Shown here: positions 1-7,982 of the stretch, in pieces
Numbering within the stretch: the stretch's first letter is position 1
Layout: every line of letters starts with the position of its first letter
DNA from: an uncultured Agitococcus sp.
Lineage (GTDB): Bacteria; Pseudomonadota; Gammaproteobacteria; Pseudomonadales; Moraxellaceae
Assembly (NCBI RefSeq): GCF_937920075.1
Contig: NZ_CALETI010000229.1
Span: forward strand, 1-10,788
Length of the DNA stretch: 10,788 nucleotides
Reading direction: 5' to 3'
Position numbers and translations under genes: made by a program
The notes under the pieces: model-generated
What the model saw: the letters and a program-made list of their open reading frames with translations, nothing else
Told to the model about the DNA's origin: nothing
Databases searched by the model: none

Positions 1-48
1 GCCATGACTTTACAAGTCGAGCAAGGTGTCATCTATTTAGTTGACTAA
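1..48 (+). CDS. C-terminal end of an unidentified upstream gene (partial)
   Basis: An open frame enters from the left edge and reads AMTLQVEQGVIYLVD before a TAA at 46-48. Only 15 residues are visible, too few to assign a family. In E. coli sfsA lies upstream of dksA, but this tail is not recognisable as SfsA. The reading could also be a chance open frame, since 16 codons without a stop is not significant. It is kept because the next 150 bp look intergenic and a gene end here is reasonable. Confidence 0.35.
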   Translation, partial: AMTLQVEQGVIYLVD

Positions 49-102
49 AAGTTTTAATACTTAACCTTGTTTTTTAGTAAATCGCCCCCTAATTGTTGCA
101 TG

Positions 103-130
103 GTTATTAATAGTCCGCATTATTAATAAC
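103..130. repeat. Perfect 10-bp inverted repeat in dksA leader
   Basis: The arm GTTATTAATA (103-112) is exactly complementary to TATTAATAAC (121-130), around the 8-nt loop GTCCGCAT. A run of four T follows at 131-134. The stem is almost pure A/T, so it would be a weak intrinsic terminator. A dyad operator for a regulator of dksA, or a leader-RNA hairpin, are alternatives. The symmetry is seen directly; the role is inference. Confidence 0.6.
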
Positions 131-137
131 TTTTAGG

Positions 138-165
138 ATTTACGCCGTCAGTGCCATGCGTAAAT
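138..165. repeat. Perfect 8-bp inverted repeat just upstream of the dksA ribosome binding site
   Basis: The arm ATTTACGC (138-145) is exactly complementary to GCGTAAAT (158-165), around a 12-nt loop (146-157). It begins 7 bp after the first hairpin ends and finishes 20 bp before the Shine-Dalgarno of dksA. It could be a leader-RNA stem or a DNA operator. No clear -35/-10 promoter could be placed in this region, so it is not known whether the repeat is transcribed. Confidence 0.5.
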
Positions 166-199
166 TTGAGATTAATTAGCCCATTTAAGGAGCAAAAAA

Positions 200-643
200 A
201 TGGCCACTGCTACTAAAGCCCCCAAAACTAACTTAATTTATGGTTTTGCCCCTTATCAAGCAAAACCTGATGAAGAGTACATGAACCCTCAGCAAATCCA
301 GCATTTTAAAAATATTTTAAATGCGTGGAAACAAGAACTCATGGAAGAAGTTGATCGTACTGTGCATCATATGCAAGATGAATCTGGCAACTTACCAGAC
401 CCAAATGATCGTGCAACTCAAGAAGAAGAGTTCTCTATTGAGTTACGTGCACGTGACCGTGAGCGTAAATTAATTCGCAAAATCGACTCAACCTTAAAAA
501 CCATTGATAATGGTGAATATGGCTATTGTGAAGAATGTGGTGTGGAAATTGGTATTCGTCGTTTAGAAGCACGTCCTACCGCAACTTTATGTATTGATTG
601 CAAAACTTTAGCCGAAATTAAAGAAAAACAAACCATGGGTTAA
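200..643 (+). CDS. dksA: RNA polymerase-binding transcription factor DksA
   Basis: DksA binds in the secondary channel of RNA polymerase and, with ppGpp, represses rRNA promoters and activates amino-acid biosynthesis promoters. The 147 residues are close to the usual length of about 150. A coiled-coil region (about 33-105) carries the tip motif DPNDRA (67-72), so D67, D70 and A72 correspond to the catalytic-tip D71, D74 and A76 of E. coli DksA. A C4 zinc finger follows with C110, C113, C131 and C134. All key residues are present, so this is the canonical zinc-binding form and not a zinc-free paralogue. The start is supported by TAAGGAG at 186-192, 7 nt before the ATG. The unusual part is the leader with two hairpins. 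gluQ follows after 9 nt, so the two are probably co-transcribed. Confidence 0.97.
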   Translation: MATATKAPKTNLIYGFAPYQAKPDEEYMNPQQIQHFKNILNAWKQELMEEVDRTVHHMQDESGNLPDPNDRATQEEEFSIELRARDRERKLIRKIDSTLKTIDNGEYGYCEECGVEIGIRRLEARPTATLCIDCKTLAEIKEKQTMG

Positions 644-652
644 TCACTACCA

Positions 653-1531
653 ATGTATATTGGTCGTTTTGCCCCTTCACCAACTGGCCCTTTGCATATT
701 GGTTCATTGTTAACCGCATTGGCTAGTTGGTGTGATGCGCGCGCCAAACAAGGTAAATGGTTATTACGCATCGAAGATGTAGATACGACACGTACTCAAT
801 ACGGAGCTGTTGACCATATTTTTCGCTCACTTGAACATTTTGGTTTAACGTGGGACGATGAGGTGGTTTATCAAAGTCAACGAACTGAGCTTTACCAACA
901 GGCGTTACAATATCTTGAGCAACAACAAGCCATTTTTTGGTGTCGTTGTAGCCGTAGCCAATTAGCCCAAACAGGCCAAGCTCTTTATACAGGCACTTGT
1001 CGTCATCAATTACATTATCAACCTGCTTGTGCAGCACGTTTATGTGTTGCTGCATCAACTTATATTCAATTTGAAGATCGTGTTTTTGGCAATCAATACG
1101 CAGATATTAGTCAAACAGTTGGTGATTTTGTCATTTATCGCCGTGATGGTTTATTTGCCTATCAACTCGCAGTAGTCGTTGATGATGCACTACAAGGCAT
1201 CACGCATATTGTCCGTGGTGCAGATTTACTCGATAACACTAGTCGACAAATCTATTTGCAACAACAATTAGGCTATCCACGCATTCATTATGCACATCTA
1301 CCACTGATTGTGAATCATTTAGGGGAAAAGCTATCTAAACAAACAGGAGCAACCGCACTCGATTTAACGACTAACCCTAGCCCTGTGTTATGGCAACTTT
1401 TAGGCTTATTAGGCCAACATCCCCCCTCCTGCTTACAATTCTCAGCAAAAGATGAATTATTAATGTGGGCAATCACACATTGGCAATTCGCAAACATTCC
1501 CAAACAGCTTAAACTAGAACATATATTCTAA
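653..1531 (+). CDS. gluQ: Glutamyl-Q tRNA(Asp) synthetase (GluQRS)
   Basis: This cytosolic enzyme is a paralogue of the catalytic domain of glutamyl-tRNA synthetase. It activates glutamate and attaches it to queuosine-34 of tRNA-Asp, not to a tRNA 3' end. The 292 residues match GluQRS and are far shorter than GltX, because the anticodon-binding domain is missing. The visible signatures are RFAPSPTGPLHIGS at 5-18 with the HIGH-type motif HIGS, a zinc-site pattern C97-x-C99 with Y112 and C116, and the KMSKS-type motif KLSKQ at 226-230. The start fits the family N-terminus, but no Shine-Dalgarno is obvious. The gene starts 9 nt after dksA, so translation may be coupled to it. dksA-gluQ adjacency is common in gammaproteobacteria. 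Confidence 0.96.
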   Translation: MYIGRFAPSPTGPLHIGSLLTALASWCDARAKQGKWLLRIEDVDTTRTQYGAVDHIFRSLEHFGLTWDDEVVYQSQRTELYQQALQYLEQQQAIFWCRCSRSQLAQTGQALYTGTCRHQLHYQPACAARLCVAASTYIQFEDRVFGNQYADISQTVGDFVIYRRDGLFAYQLAVVVDDALQGITHIVRGADLLDNTSRQIYLQQQLGYPRIHYAHLPLIVNHLGEKLSKQTGATALDLTTNPSPVLWQLLGLLGQHPPSCLQFSAKDELLMWAITHWQFANIPKQLKLEHIF

Positions 1532-1549
1532 AATTTTTAGGGAATATCC

Positions 1550-1726
1550 ATGTACATCGATCGATTGGTCTTAACCTTTATTGCTGCTGCATATTTGTTA
1601 TCACCTGCCATTATTGAATGGTGGAGCTTGGGCGGCACAGAATGGACACGCCCTTTTATTATTTGGCTAGGCATTATTTTAGTTAGTTTTTGGATTGCAA
1701 AAAGTAGAGATATTCATGACCTTTAA
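1550..1726 (+). CDS. cbrX: Small two-helix membrane protein upstream of cbrA (CbrX-like)
   Basis: This is a 58-codon ORF with ATG at 1550 and TAA at 1724-1726. AGGGA at 1539-1543 sits 6 nt before the start, a better ribosome site than that of the following gene. The protein has two hydrophobic stretches (about 5-22 and 36-50) separated by a Trp-rich link with EWW and EWTRP, and ends in the charged tail KSRDIHDL. It starts 18 nt after gluQ, and its last 11 nt overlap the ATG of cbrA at 1716, a typical translational-coupling arrangement. From memory, Pseudomonas putida has a small ORF called cbrX in exactly this position. The symbol is given on synteny, size and overlap, not on a sequence search. 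Its biochemical function is unknown to me; a role in setting CbrA synthesis or in contacting the CbrA membrane domain is inference. Confidence 0.75.
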   Translation: MYIDRLVLTFIAAAYLLSPAIIEWWSLGGTEWTRPFIIWLGIILVSFWIAKSRDIHDL

Positions 1727-4685
1727 TGCAGTACAGTTATTTAGCTTAGGCTTTCTTTATTTATTTTTATTATTTTTAATTGCCCACTTTAGTGAAACGG
1801 GATTAATCTCTACCAAATGGATTAGAAATCCCATTATTTATGTGTTATCGCTGGGTGTGTATATCAGTGCATGGGGCGTTTATGGCGTTGTTGGTTTTGC
1901 CTACGAAACAGGTTATAACTATTTAGCGTTTTATTTAGGAGTATCAGGTGCGTTTTTACTTGCGCCCGTTTTACTCAGCCCTATTCTTCGCTTATCGAAA
2001 AACCATCAACTTAGCTCGTTGGCCGATTTATTTGCTTTCAGGTATCGCAGTCAATTTGTTGGTTCTTTAACAACTATTTTTATGCTTTTAGCCCTACTAC
2101 CACTATTAGCCTTACAAATTCGCGCCGTGAGTGATACTGCCAACATTTTGACACAAACCAATCATAATCATAGTGTTGCGATTGTTTTTTGTTTAGCTAT
2201 TACCTTATTTAGCTTATTGTTTGGTGCAAAACCCCTCACCCCTCAATATAAACATGATGGTTTAGTCGTCACCGTTGCCGTTGAATCGATTATTAAATTA
2301 ATAATGATGTTAGCGGTTGCAGGCTATGCACTTGTCGCAATTTTTGGTGGCAGTGATGGTTTGCAAGATTGGCTCTCTCACAATAAAGATGCTTTAGAAC
2401 TGTTATATATTCCCCTCAAAGAAAACGGTATTTGGCATAGCTTAATTCTGGCATTTTTGTTTTCGGCTGTGGTGATGCCCTATATGTATCACATGGTCTT
2501 TACCGAAAATTTTCAACCACGCTCATTATTAACCGCTAGTTGGGGTTTGCCTCTGTATTTATGGTTAATGGCGATTTGTGTACCGATTATTTTATGGGCA
2601 GGTATTAAACTCGAACTTGGCATAAATCCTGAGTATTTTACCATTGCCATTGCTCAAGCCAGTCAAAGCAGTCTGTTGTCGTTATTGGTGTTTATTGGAG
2701 GTATTTCGGCAGCCAGTGGCACAATTGTTGTTACCTTATTAGCTTTGTCTTCTATGGTACTCAACCACTTAGTCTTACCATTGGCACAACCCTCGCCTGA
2801 TTATAATTTGTATCATTGGTTAGTTTGGGTCAGACGTTTATTAATTGTGTTGATTATGGGCTTTTCTTACGCTTTTTATGCCCTGTTCACCCATCAACAC
2901 ACCATGACCGAAATGGCGATTTTAACTTTTGTCGGCACATTACAATTTGCGCCAGCCTTAGTTAGTGTTTTATTTTGGCCACGCGCCACTCGCGCAGGTT
3001 TTGTGGCTGGTTTAAGTGTGGGTTTATTTATTTGGTTTAGCGTGTTAGTTGTACCTTACATTCTTAATTTGCCTAATTTATTTACCCAATTATTAGCGAT
3101 TAATTTAACCTTTTTTGAAGACCCGATTTATTGGCATCACATTGGTTTAGGCAGCACCTTAGCCAATGCGGGCGTGATGATTGCAGTATCATTAATGACC
3201 AAACAAACTGCCTCGGAACAAATGGCAGCCGATAGTTGTGCCGTTGATAATTTACGCCGTCCTTATCGTTGGTCGTTAAAAGCTAAGTCGGTTGATGAAT
3301 TTATTAACTCTTTAAGTGAAGTCTTGGGCAAATTAACTGCCGAACGGGAAGTTGAACAAGCTCTACAAGATTTGGGCATGAGTCATGACGAAACACGTCC
3401 TTATGCTTTACGCCGCTTACGCGATCAAATTGAATCTAATTTATCAGGCTTGCTTGGCCCTTCGGTAGCACATGAAATTTTAGACACCCATCTATCCTAT
3501 CAAATTAGACCCGAAACACCTGCCAGCGAAGATATTCACTATGTTGAATCGCGTTTAGAAGAATATAAACATCGTATGTCAGGTTTGGCAGGTGAATTGG
3601 ATGCTTTGCGTCGTTTCCATCGACAAACCCTATACGACTTACCAATTGGGGTATGTTCTTTAGGTCGTGACCTAGAAATTATCAGTTGGAATCGTACCTT
3701 AATGGAAATGACGGGTATTTCTGATGATGAAGTGATTGGCTCACGACTGACCGACTTACCCGAACCGTGGCAAACCTTACTCAATGACTTTTTACATAGC
3801 CCTAATGTGCAGCTATATAATCAAGAAGTGGTCAGCCAAGCACAAAGTCGTTGGTTAAACCTACATCGTGCCTTTATTGGTGAAAACGAAAAAGCAGGTG
3901 AATTAAGCAGTAGCCAAGTTATCGTCTTGGAAGATGTAACTGAATTGGAACGTCTCGAATCACAACTGGCACACAATGAACGCCTAGCTGCTTTAGGACG
4001 CTTGGCGGCAGGTGTCGCCCACGAAATTGGTAATCCTGTCACTGGTATTGCTTGTTTGGCACAAAATCTTAAAGCCGAATATAAAGACCCAGAAATTATC
4101 GAAGCCAGTACACTGATTTTGACTCAAACTCAACGTATCACTAATATTGTCCGCTCTTTAGTCGGTTTTGCCCGTACCGATGCCCACATGACACCTAATA
4201 CCTATAGTGCGGTAAATTTGCATGACATCATTGACGAAGCGATTAATTTACTCAAATTATCAGGTGGGAAAGACTATCAATTTGATAATTTTTGCACAGA
4301 CGATATTTTGGTGCGTGGTAACGCTCAAAAACTGATGCAAGTATTCGTCAATTTATTAAGTAATGCGCGTGATGCTAGCCCACCACAGAGCCATATTATT
4401 GTTGAAGCACACAGCAATGGTAATTATATTCATATTGATGTAGAAGACTTTGGTCATGGTTTACCTGAAGGCACAATTCGATCCACCTTATTTGAACCTT
4501 TTGTCACCACTAAAGAAACAGGTAAAGGAACAGGTTTAGGCTTAGCCCTTGTACATGGTATCATTGGCGAACATGGTGGCAAAATTCAGCTCATGGATAA
4601 AGCGGATTATGACCAAGGACGTGGTGTGATTGTACAAATTACACTCCCCGCATGGCTTGACGATAGCAACGAGAACGATAGTTAA
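1716..4685 (+). CDS. cbrA: Sensor histidine kinase CbrA with N-terminal sodium/solute symporter domain
   Basis: This 989-residue inner-membrane kinase is expected to phosphorylate CbrB in response to carbon/nitrogen supply. Residues 1 to about 495 form an SLC5/SSF-type transporter module with roughly 13 hydrophobic helices. A STAC-like linker (about 520-590), a short coiled coil (about 608-635) and a PAS-like domain (about 636-745) follow. The kinase core has the H-box AGVAHEIGNP with phospho-acceptor H769, the N-box NLLSNARDAS with N883, the G1 box DFGHGLP at 911-917, the F-box FEPFVTTK at 926-933 and the G2 box GKGTGLGLA at 936-944. All catalytic boxes are intact. The frame is open from a TTG at 1695, but ATG 1716 gives the expected N-terminus running straight into helix 1 and overlaps the preceding small ORF by 11 nt. 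The stop overlaps the cbrB start (TAATG). Whether the symporter domain still transports a substrate (histidine in Pseudomonas CbrA) cannot be read from the sequence. Confidence 0.94.
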   Translation: MTFNAVQLFSLGFLYLFLLFLIAHFSETGLISTKWIRNPIIYVLSLGVYISAWGVYGVVGFAYETGYNYLAFYLGVSGAFLLAPVLLSPILRLSKNHQLSSLADLFAFRYRSQFVGSLTTIFMLLALLPLLALQIRAVSDTANILTQTNHNHSVAIVFCLAITLFSLLFGAKPLTPQYKHDGLVVTVAVESIIKLIMMLAVAGYALVAIFGGSDGLQDWLSHNKDALELLYIPLKENGIWHSLILAFLFSAVVMPYMYHMVFTENFQPRSLLTASWGLPLYLWLMAICVPIILWAGIKLELGINPEYFTIAIAQASQSSLLSLLVFIGGISAASGTIVVTLLALSSMVLNHLVLPLAQPSPDYNLYHWLVWVRRLLIVLIMGFSYAFYALFTHQHTMTEMAILTFVGTLQFAPALVSVLFWPRATRAGFVAGLSVGLFIWFSVLVVPYILNLPNLFTQLLAINLTFFEDPIYWHHIGLGSTLANAGVMIAVSLMTKQTASEQMAADSCAVDNLRRPYRWSLKAKSVDEFINSLSEVLGKLTAEREVEQALQDLGMSHDETRPYALRRLRDQIESNLSGLLGPSVAHEILDTHLSYQIRPETPASEDIHYVESRLEEYKHRMSGLAGELDALRRFHRQTLYDLPIGVCSLGRDLEIISWNRTLMEMTGISDDEVIGSRLTDLPEPWQTLLNDFLHSPNVQLYNQEVVSQAQSRWLNLHRAFIGENEKAGELSSSQVIVLEDVTELERLESQLAHNERLAALGRLAAGVAHEIGNPVTGIACLAQNLKAEYKDPEIIEASTLILTQTQRITNIVRSLVGFARTDAHMTPNTYSAVNLHDIIDEAINLLKLSGGKDYQFDNFCTDDILVRGNAQKLMQVFVNLLSNARDASPPQSHIIVEAHSNGNYIHIDVEDFGHGLPEGTIRSTLFEPFVTTKETGKGTGLGLALVHGIIGEHGGKIQLMDKADYDQGRGVIVQITLPAWLDDSNENDS

Positions 4686-6106
4686 TGAAACATATTTTGA
4701 TTGTTGAAGATGAAATGTTGATTCGCTCTAGCCTAAGACGGTTATTGCAACGACATCATTATCAAGTCAGTGAAGCTGGCTCGGTACACGAAGCGACAGG
4801 CAACTATCGTTTAGATGAGTTTGACTTAATTATTACCGATTTGCGTTTACCGGGTGAATTGGGTACAAGTTTAATAGAATTGGCTAAACCTACACCTGTG
4901 TTAATTATGACCAGTTTTGGCACGATGAAATCGGCGGTTGATGCCATGAAACAAGGCGCGGTTGACTATATTTCTAAACCCTTTGACCACGATGAAATGG
5001 TATTAAGTGTTGAACGTATTTTGCGCGAACAACAACTTAAAGTGGAAAACACGGCTCTCAAACAACAACAAAAACAAAGCACGATTAACGGCATTATTGG
5101 TAGCTGTCCTGCGATGCAGGAATTGTTTAAACGTATTACTCGTGTTGCACCCATGGGATCAACGGTTTTAGTGCGTGGCGAATCAGGTACTGGCAAAGAG
5201 TTAGTTGCTAAAGCCTTACATCAAGAAAGCCCACGTAAAGATCATGCCTTAATTTCGGTTAACTGTGCGGCTATTCCCGAATCCTTAATTGAAGCCGAAT
5301 TATTTGGCTACGAAAAAGGTGCGTTTACAGGGGCGAATACACAACGTAAAGGTTTAGTCGAAGCCGCCGATGGCGGCACATTATTCTTAGACGAAATTGG
5401 CGAATTACCGCTCGAAGCTCAAGCGCGCTTATTACGTTTATTACAAGAAAAAGAAGTGCGGCGTTTAGGGGCAACCCAAACTCGCTCGGTTGATGTGCGT
5501 TTAGTCGCGGCTACTCATCGAAATTTAAAACAATTGGCGGCTGAGGGACGTTTTAGGGAAGACTTATATTATCGCTTAAATGTCGTAGAATTAATCATTC
5601 CGCCCTTACGCGAACGTGGCAGTGACATCATCGAAATCGCCCAAGTTTTATTAGAAAAAACCTGTCAACGCTTACACGTTGCGCCTGTCTCGTTTGATGA
5701 TGATAGTTTGGCGGCAATGTTAGCTTATCGTTGGCCGGGTAATGTTCGAGAGCTAGAAAACGCCATTGAACGTGCCGTTATTTTGGCTGATGGTAATACC
5801 ATTAGTCCCGATTTATTAGCCATTGAATTAGATTTACCCATTTTAACCAAACCTATTGAGCCAGTAGATAATCCCCCCATAGATAGCACGCCTAAACCCT
5901 CTGTCAAAGAAACTGTGCAGGAAACAATTAGCCACAAGCTCAATGACAGTGAATTTCAAGAGCAGGTGTTACGTTATCAAGACCAAATGTCCGAAACTGA
6001 ACTCGCCAAACGTTTAGGCATTAGTCGTAAATCTTTATGGGAGCGTCGTCAACGCTTAGGCATTCCACGTCGTCGTAGTACACATATTGGCGACGATACA
6101 GAGTAA
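4685..6106 (+). CDS. cbrB: Sigma54-dependent response regulator CbrB (NtrC family)
   Basis: This is a cytosolic transcriptional activator of 473 residues and the partner of CbrA. The receiver domain (about 1-115) has the acidic pair E8/D9, phospho-acceptor D52 in TDLRLP, T76 and K98. The AAA+ domain (about 137-370) has Walker A GESGTGKE at 165-172, the sigma54-contact loop GAFTGA at 212-217 and Walker B GGTLFLDE at 230-237, so it should be a true sigma54 activator. A proline-rich linker (about 383-405) leads to a Fis-type helix-turn-helix (about 436-462, SETELAKRLGISRKSLWERR). The 1-nt overlap with cbrA indicates coupled translation. In Pseudomonas, CbrB activates the small RNA gene crcZ directly downstream. 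Here pcnB follows after only 9 nt, so that target is not at this locus. Confidence 0.95.
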   Translation: MKHILIVEDEMLIRSSLRRLLQRHHYQVSEAGSVHEATGNYRLDEFDLIITDLRLPGELGTSLIELAKPTPVLIMTSFGTMKSAVDAMKQGAVDYISKPFDHDEMVLSVERILREQQLKVENTALKQQQKQSTINGIIGSCPAMQELFKRITRVAPMGSTVLVRGESGTGKELVAKALHQESPRKDHALISVNCAAIPESLIEAELFGYEKGAFTGANTQRKGLVEAADGGTLFLDEIGELPLEAQARLLRLLQEKEVRRLGATQTRSVDVRLVAATHRNLKQLAAEGRFREDLYYRLNVVELIIPPLRERGSDIIEIAQVLLEKTCQRLHVAPVSFDDDSLAAMLAYRWPGNVRELENAIERAVILADGNTISPDLLAIELDLPILTKPIEPVDNPPIDSTPKPSVKETVQETISHKLNDSEFQEQVLRYQDQMSETELAKRLGISRKSLWERRQRLGIPRRRSTHIGDDTE

Positions 6107-6115
6107 ACATCATTT

Positions 6116-7453
6116 ATGCTGCAATATCATTCTGCCCGTGATTATGGAATCAATCCAGAAGACCTCGGCACGCCTGCCCTACAAGTGATTAATGAACTAC
6201 ACAAAGCAGGCTTTCAAGCCTTTGTCGTTGGTGGAGGCATACGCGATCTGTTATTAGGTTTACACCCTAAAGATTTTGACATCGCCACCAATGCCACCCC
6301 CGAACAAGTCAAACGGGTTTTTGGCCGCCATTGCCAAATTATTGGTCGGCGTTTTCAATTAGCGCATGTGTATCAAGAGCGTCATTTATTTGAAGTCGCC
6401 ACCTTTCGCGCACCACATGACAATCAAAGCCAACGCAGTCAAACCTCTGCACATGGCATGATTACTAGAGATAATGTGTGGGGAACGATTGACCAAGATG
6501 CGTTACGCCGTGACTTTACTGCGAACGCCTTATATTACAATCCTAAAACAGGTGAAATCTTAGATTTTGCCAATGGATTGGCCGACATTAAACGCAAAAA
6601 ATTACGCATGATTGGTGATCCTAGCACTCGTTATCGCGAAGACCCAGTCCGTATGCTACGTGCCGCGCGTTTAAGTGCTAAATTAGATTTTACGATTGAA
6701 GAAAAAACCCTTGAACCCATTTATCATTTAGCTTATTTGTTAAAATCAGTTTCTGCCCATCGTTTATATGATGAAAGTTTAAAACTGTTTTCGTGTGGTC
6801 ATCTACAAAATTTATTAACCATACTGCATCAACTTAATTTATTTTCTGCCCTCTTTCCGTTATTAGAAGAACGGGTGGTTAATTCTGAATTAGTACAACT
6901 GGCTGCCAAAAACACCGATGACCGTTTACAACAAGGTAAAAGTATTAATCCTGCCTTTTTTTATGCGGTGTTATTATGGGACTGGCAACAAAAACTCACT
7001 AACAACGCTTTAGCTCAGGGTGAAGATTTATTTCCTGCTCAACAAAATGCCGCCATTGAAACCTTAAATTTGCAATCAAAATCCACGGCTATTCCGCGTT
7101 TTGTGGGACAAACTATTCGTGATATTTGGGAGCTACAACCACGACTGGCTTTTCCTAGAGCAAAAATAGTACCTAAATTAATTAGCCAACCGCGTTTTAG
7201 AGCAGGTTTTGATTTTTTATGGCTACGTGAACAAACAGGCGATAGTGGCACAAATGATATGGCCGCATGGTGGGAAGCTTATCAACAAGCCACAAGTGAT
7301 GAGCAAGAAAAACTACTCAAAGCCTTAGATAAACAACGAGCCAAAACCATTGCTAAAGAAAAGGCCGATAAAGCCGAAGCAAATGCCCAAAAGCCCAAAA
7401 AACGCAAAGCCAAAACGACTAAAGTAGCTGTTAATAGTGGAGAAAACGCATGA
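6116..7453 (+). CDS. pcnB: Poly(A) polymerase I
   Basis: PcnB adds 3' poly(A) tails to RNAs and so promotes their decay by exonucleases. The 445-residue protein is a class II nucleotidyltransferase. The pattern VVGGGIRDLLLG at 37-48 is followed by the metal-binding KDFD (D53 and D55), VATFR at 94-98, RRDFTANALYY at 131-141 and EDPVRMLRAARL at 175-186. These features and the basic Lys/Ala-rich tail (about 405-445) favour PcnB over a CCA-adding enzyme. The N-terminus is shorter than in E. coli PcnB, but the homologous part begins at about residue 5, and no upstream start is possible because the cbrB stop lies three codons before the ATG in the same frame. No strong Shine-Dalgarno is seen. The gene overlaps folK by 4 nt (ATGA). 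Confidence 0.95.
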   Translation: MLQYHSARDYGINPEDLGTPALQVINELHKAGFQAFVVGGGIRDLLLGLHPKDFDIATNATPEQVKRVFGRHCQIIGRRFQLAHVYQERHLFEVATFRAPHDNQSQRSQTSAHGMITRDNVWGTIDQDALRRDFTANALYYNPKTGEILDFANGLADIKRKKLRMIGDPSTRYREDPVRMLRAARLSAKLDFTIEEKTLEPIYHLAYLLKSVSAHRLYDESLKLFSCGHLQNLLTILHQLNLFSALFPLLEERVVNSELVQLAAKNTDDRLQQGKSINPAFFYAVLLWDWQQKLTNNALAQGEDLFPAQQNAAIETLNLQSKSTAIPRFVGQTIRDIWELQPRLAFPRAKIVPKLISQPRFRAGFDFLWLREQTGDSGTNDMAAWWEAYQQATSDEQEKLLKALDKQRAKTIAKEKADKAEANAQKPKKRKAKTTKVAVNSGENA

Positions 7454-7956
7454 GCCATGCGGTTTATCTTGGCTTGGGCGCAAATTTAGGTGAACCTATT
7501 CAGCAATTACAATGGGCTGTTAAACAACTACAGGCTCTTGCACAAAGCCAACTACAGGCTGTTTCACGTTTGTATGGCAGCAAACCCACTTTTGGCTCAC
7601 CAACGAATCAACCTGATTATGTTAATGCCGCAGTGTTGCTACAAAGTACACTCAGTCCAGCACAACTGTTAAGCGAATTACAGCAACTTGAACAATTAGC
7701 AGGTCGTATTCGTCTTGAACGTTGGGGTGCACGCACCTTAGATTTAGATATTTTATTATATGACCAACAAGTCATTGATACCGAGCAACTGATTGTTCCA
7801 CATAAAGAATTGGTCAATCGTTGTTTTGTGACTTTACCTTTATTAGATATAAACCCTACCCTTACACTGCCAAATGGTGTAAAAGTGTCTAGCCTAGCCT
7901 GTGCTACCCTATCCGATGATATATATGTACTTGCAGATAATTGCCATTGGTATTAG
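7450..7956 (+). CDS. folK: 6-hydroxymethyl-7,8-dihydropterin pyrophosphokinase (HPPK)
   Basis: FolK transfers pyrophosphate from ATP to 6-hydroxymethyl-7,8-dihydropterin, the step before dihydropteroate synthase in folate synthesis. The 168 residues agree with single-domain FolK. Signatures are YLGLGANLGEP at 6-16, SRLYGSKPTFG at 39-49, DYVNAAV at 57-63, and the magnesium-binding RWGARTLDLDILLYD at 91-105, with D98 and D100 matching the paired aspartates of E. coli HPPK. VPHKEL (117-121 plus) and PLLDINP (130-136) complete the family pattern. The start has GTGGAG at 7437-7442, 7 nt before the ATG, and overlaps the end of pcnB by 4 nt, so translation is probably coupled. The pcnB-folK pairing is conserved in gammaproteobacteria. 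An insertion-like palindrome separates it from panB. Confidence 0.96.
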   Translation: MSHAVYLGLGANLGEPIQQLQWAVKQLQALAQSQLQAVSRLYGSKPTFGSPTNQPDYVNAAVLLQSTLSPAQLLSELQQLEQLAGRIRLERWGARTLDLDILLYDQQVIDTEQLIVPHKELVNRCFVTLPLLDINPTLTLPNGVKVSSLACATLSDDIYVLADNCHWY

Positions 7957-7982
7957 GACATATTAATGTTTATAAACTCCCC

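Noticed and set aside
36..75. Intrinsic terminator after the upstream gene (TTTAG/CTAAA stem, then T-run at 70-75)
   Set aside because: The stem is only 5 bp, A/T-rich and separated from the T-run by about 20 nt.
723..1058. Minus-strand open frame inside gluQ, and similar minus-strand frames inside cbrA, cbrB, pcnB and folK
   Set aside because: They lie opposite genes with intact family motifs, resemble no family and lack ribosome sites; they are shadows of codon bias.
1515..1530. TAGAA/TTCTA dyad and TATATT as a promoter or operator before the small ORF
   Set aside because: The stem is only 5 bp and no -35 element lies at a suitable distance; it sits in the gluQ 3' end.
1695..1715. TTG start at 1695 for cbrA
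   Set aside because: It adds seven polar residues inside the small upstream ORF; ATG 1716 gives the normal short N-terminus before helix 1.
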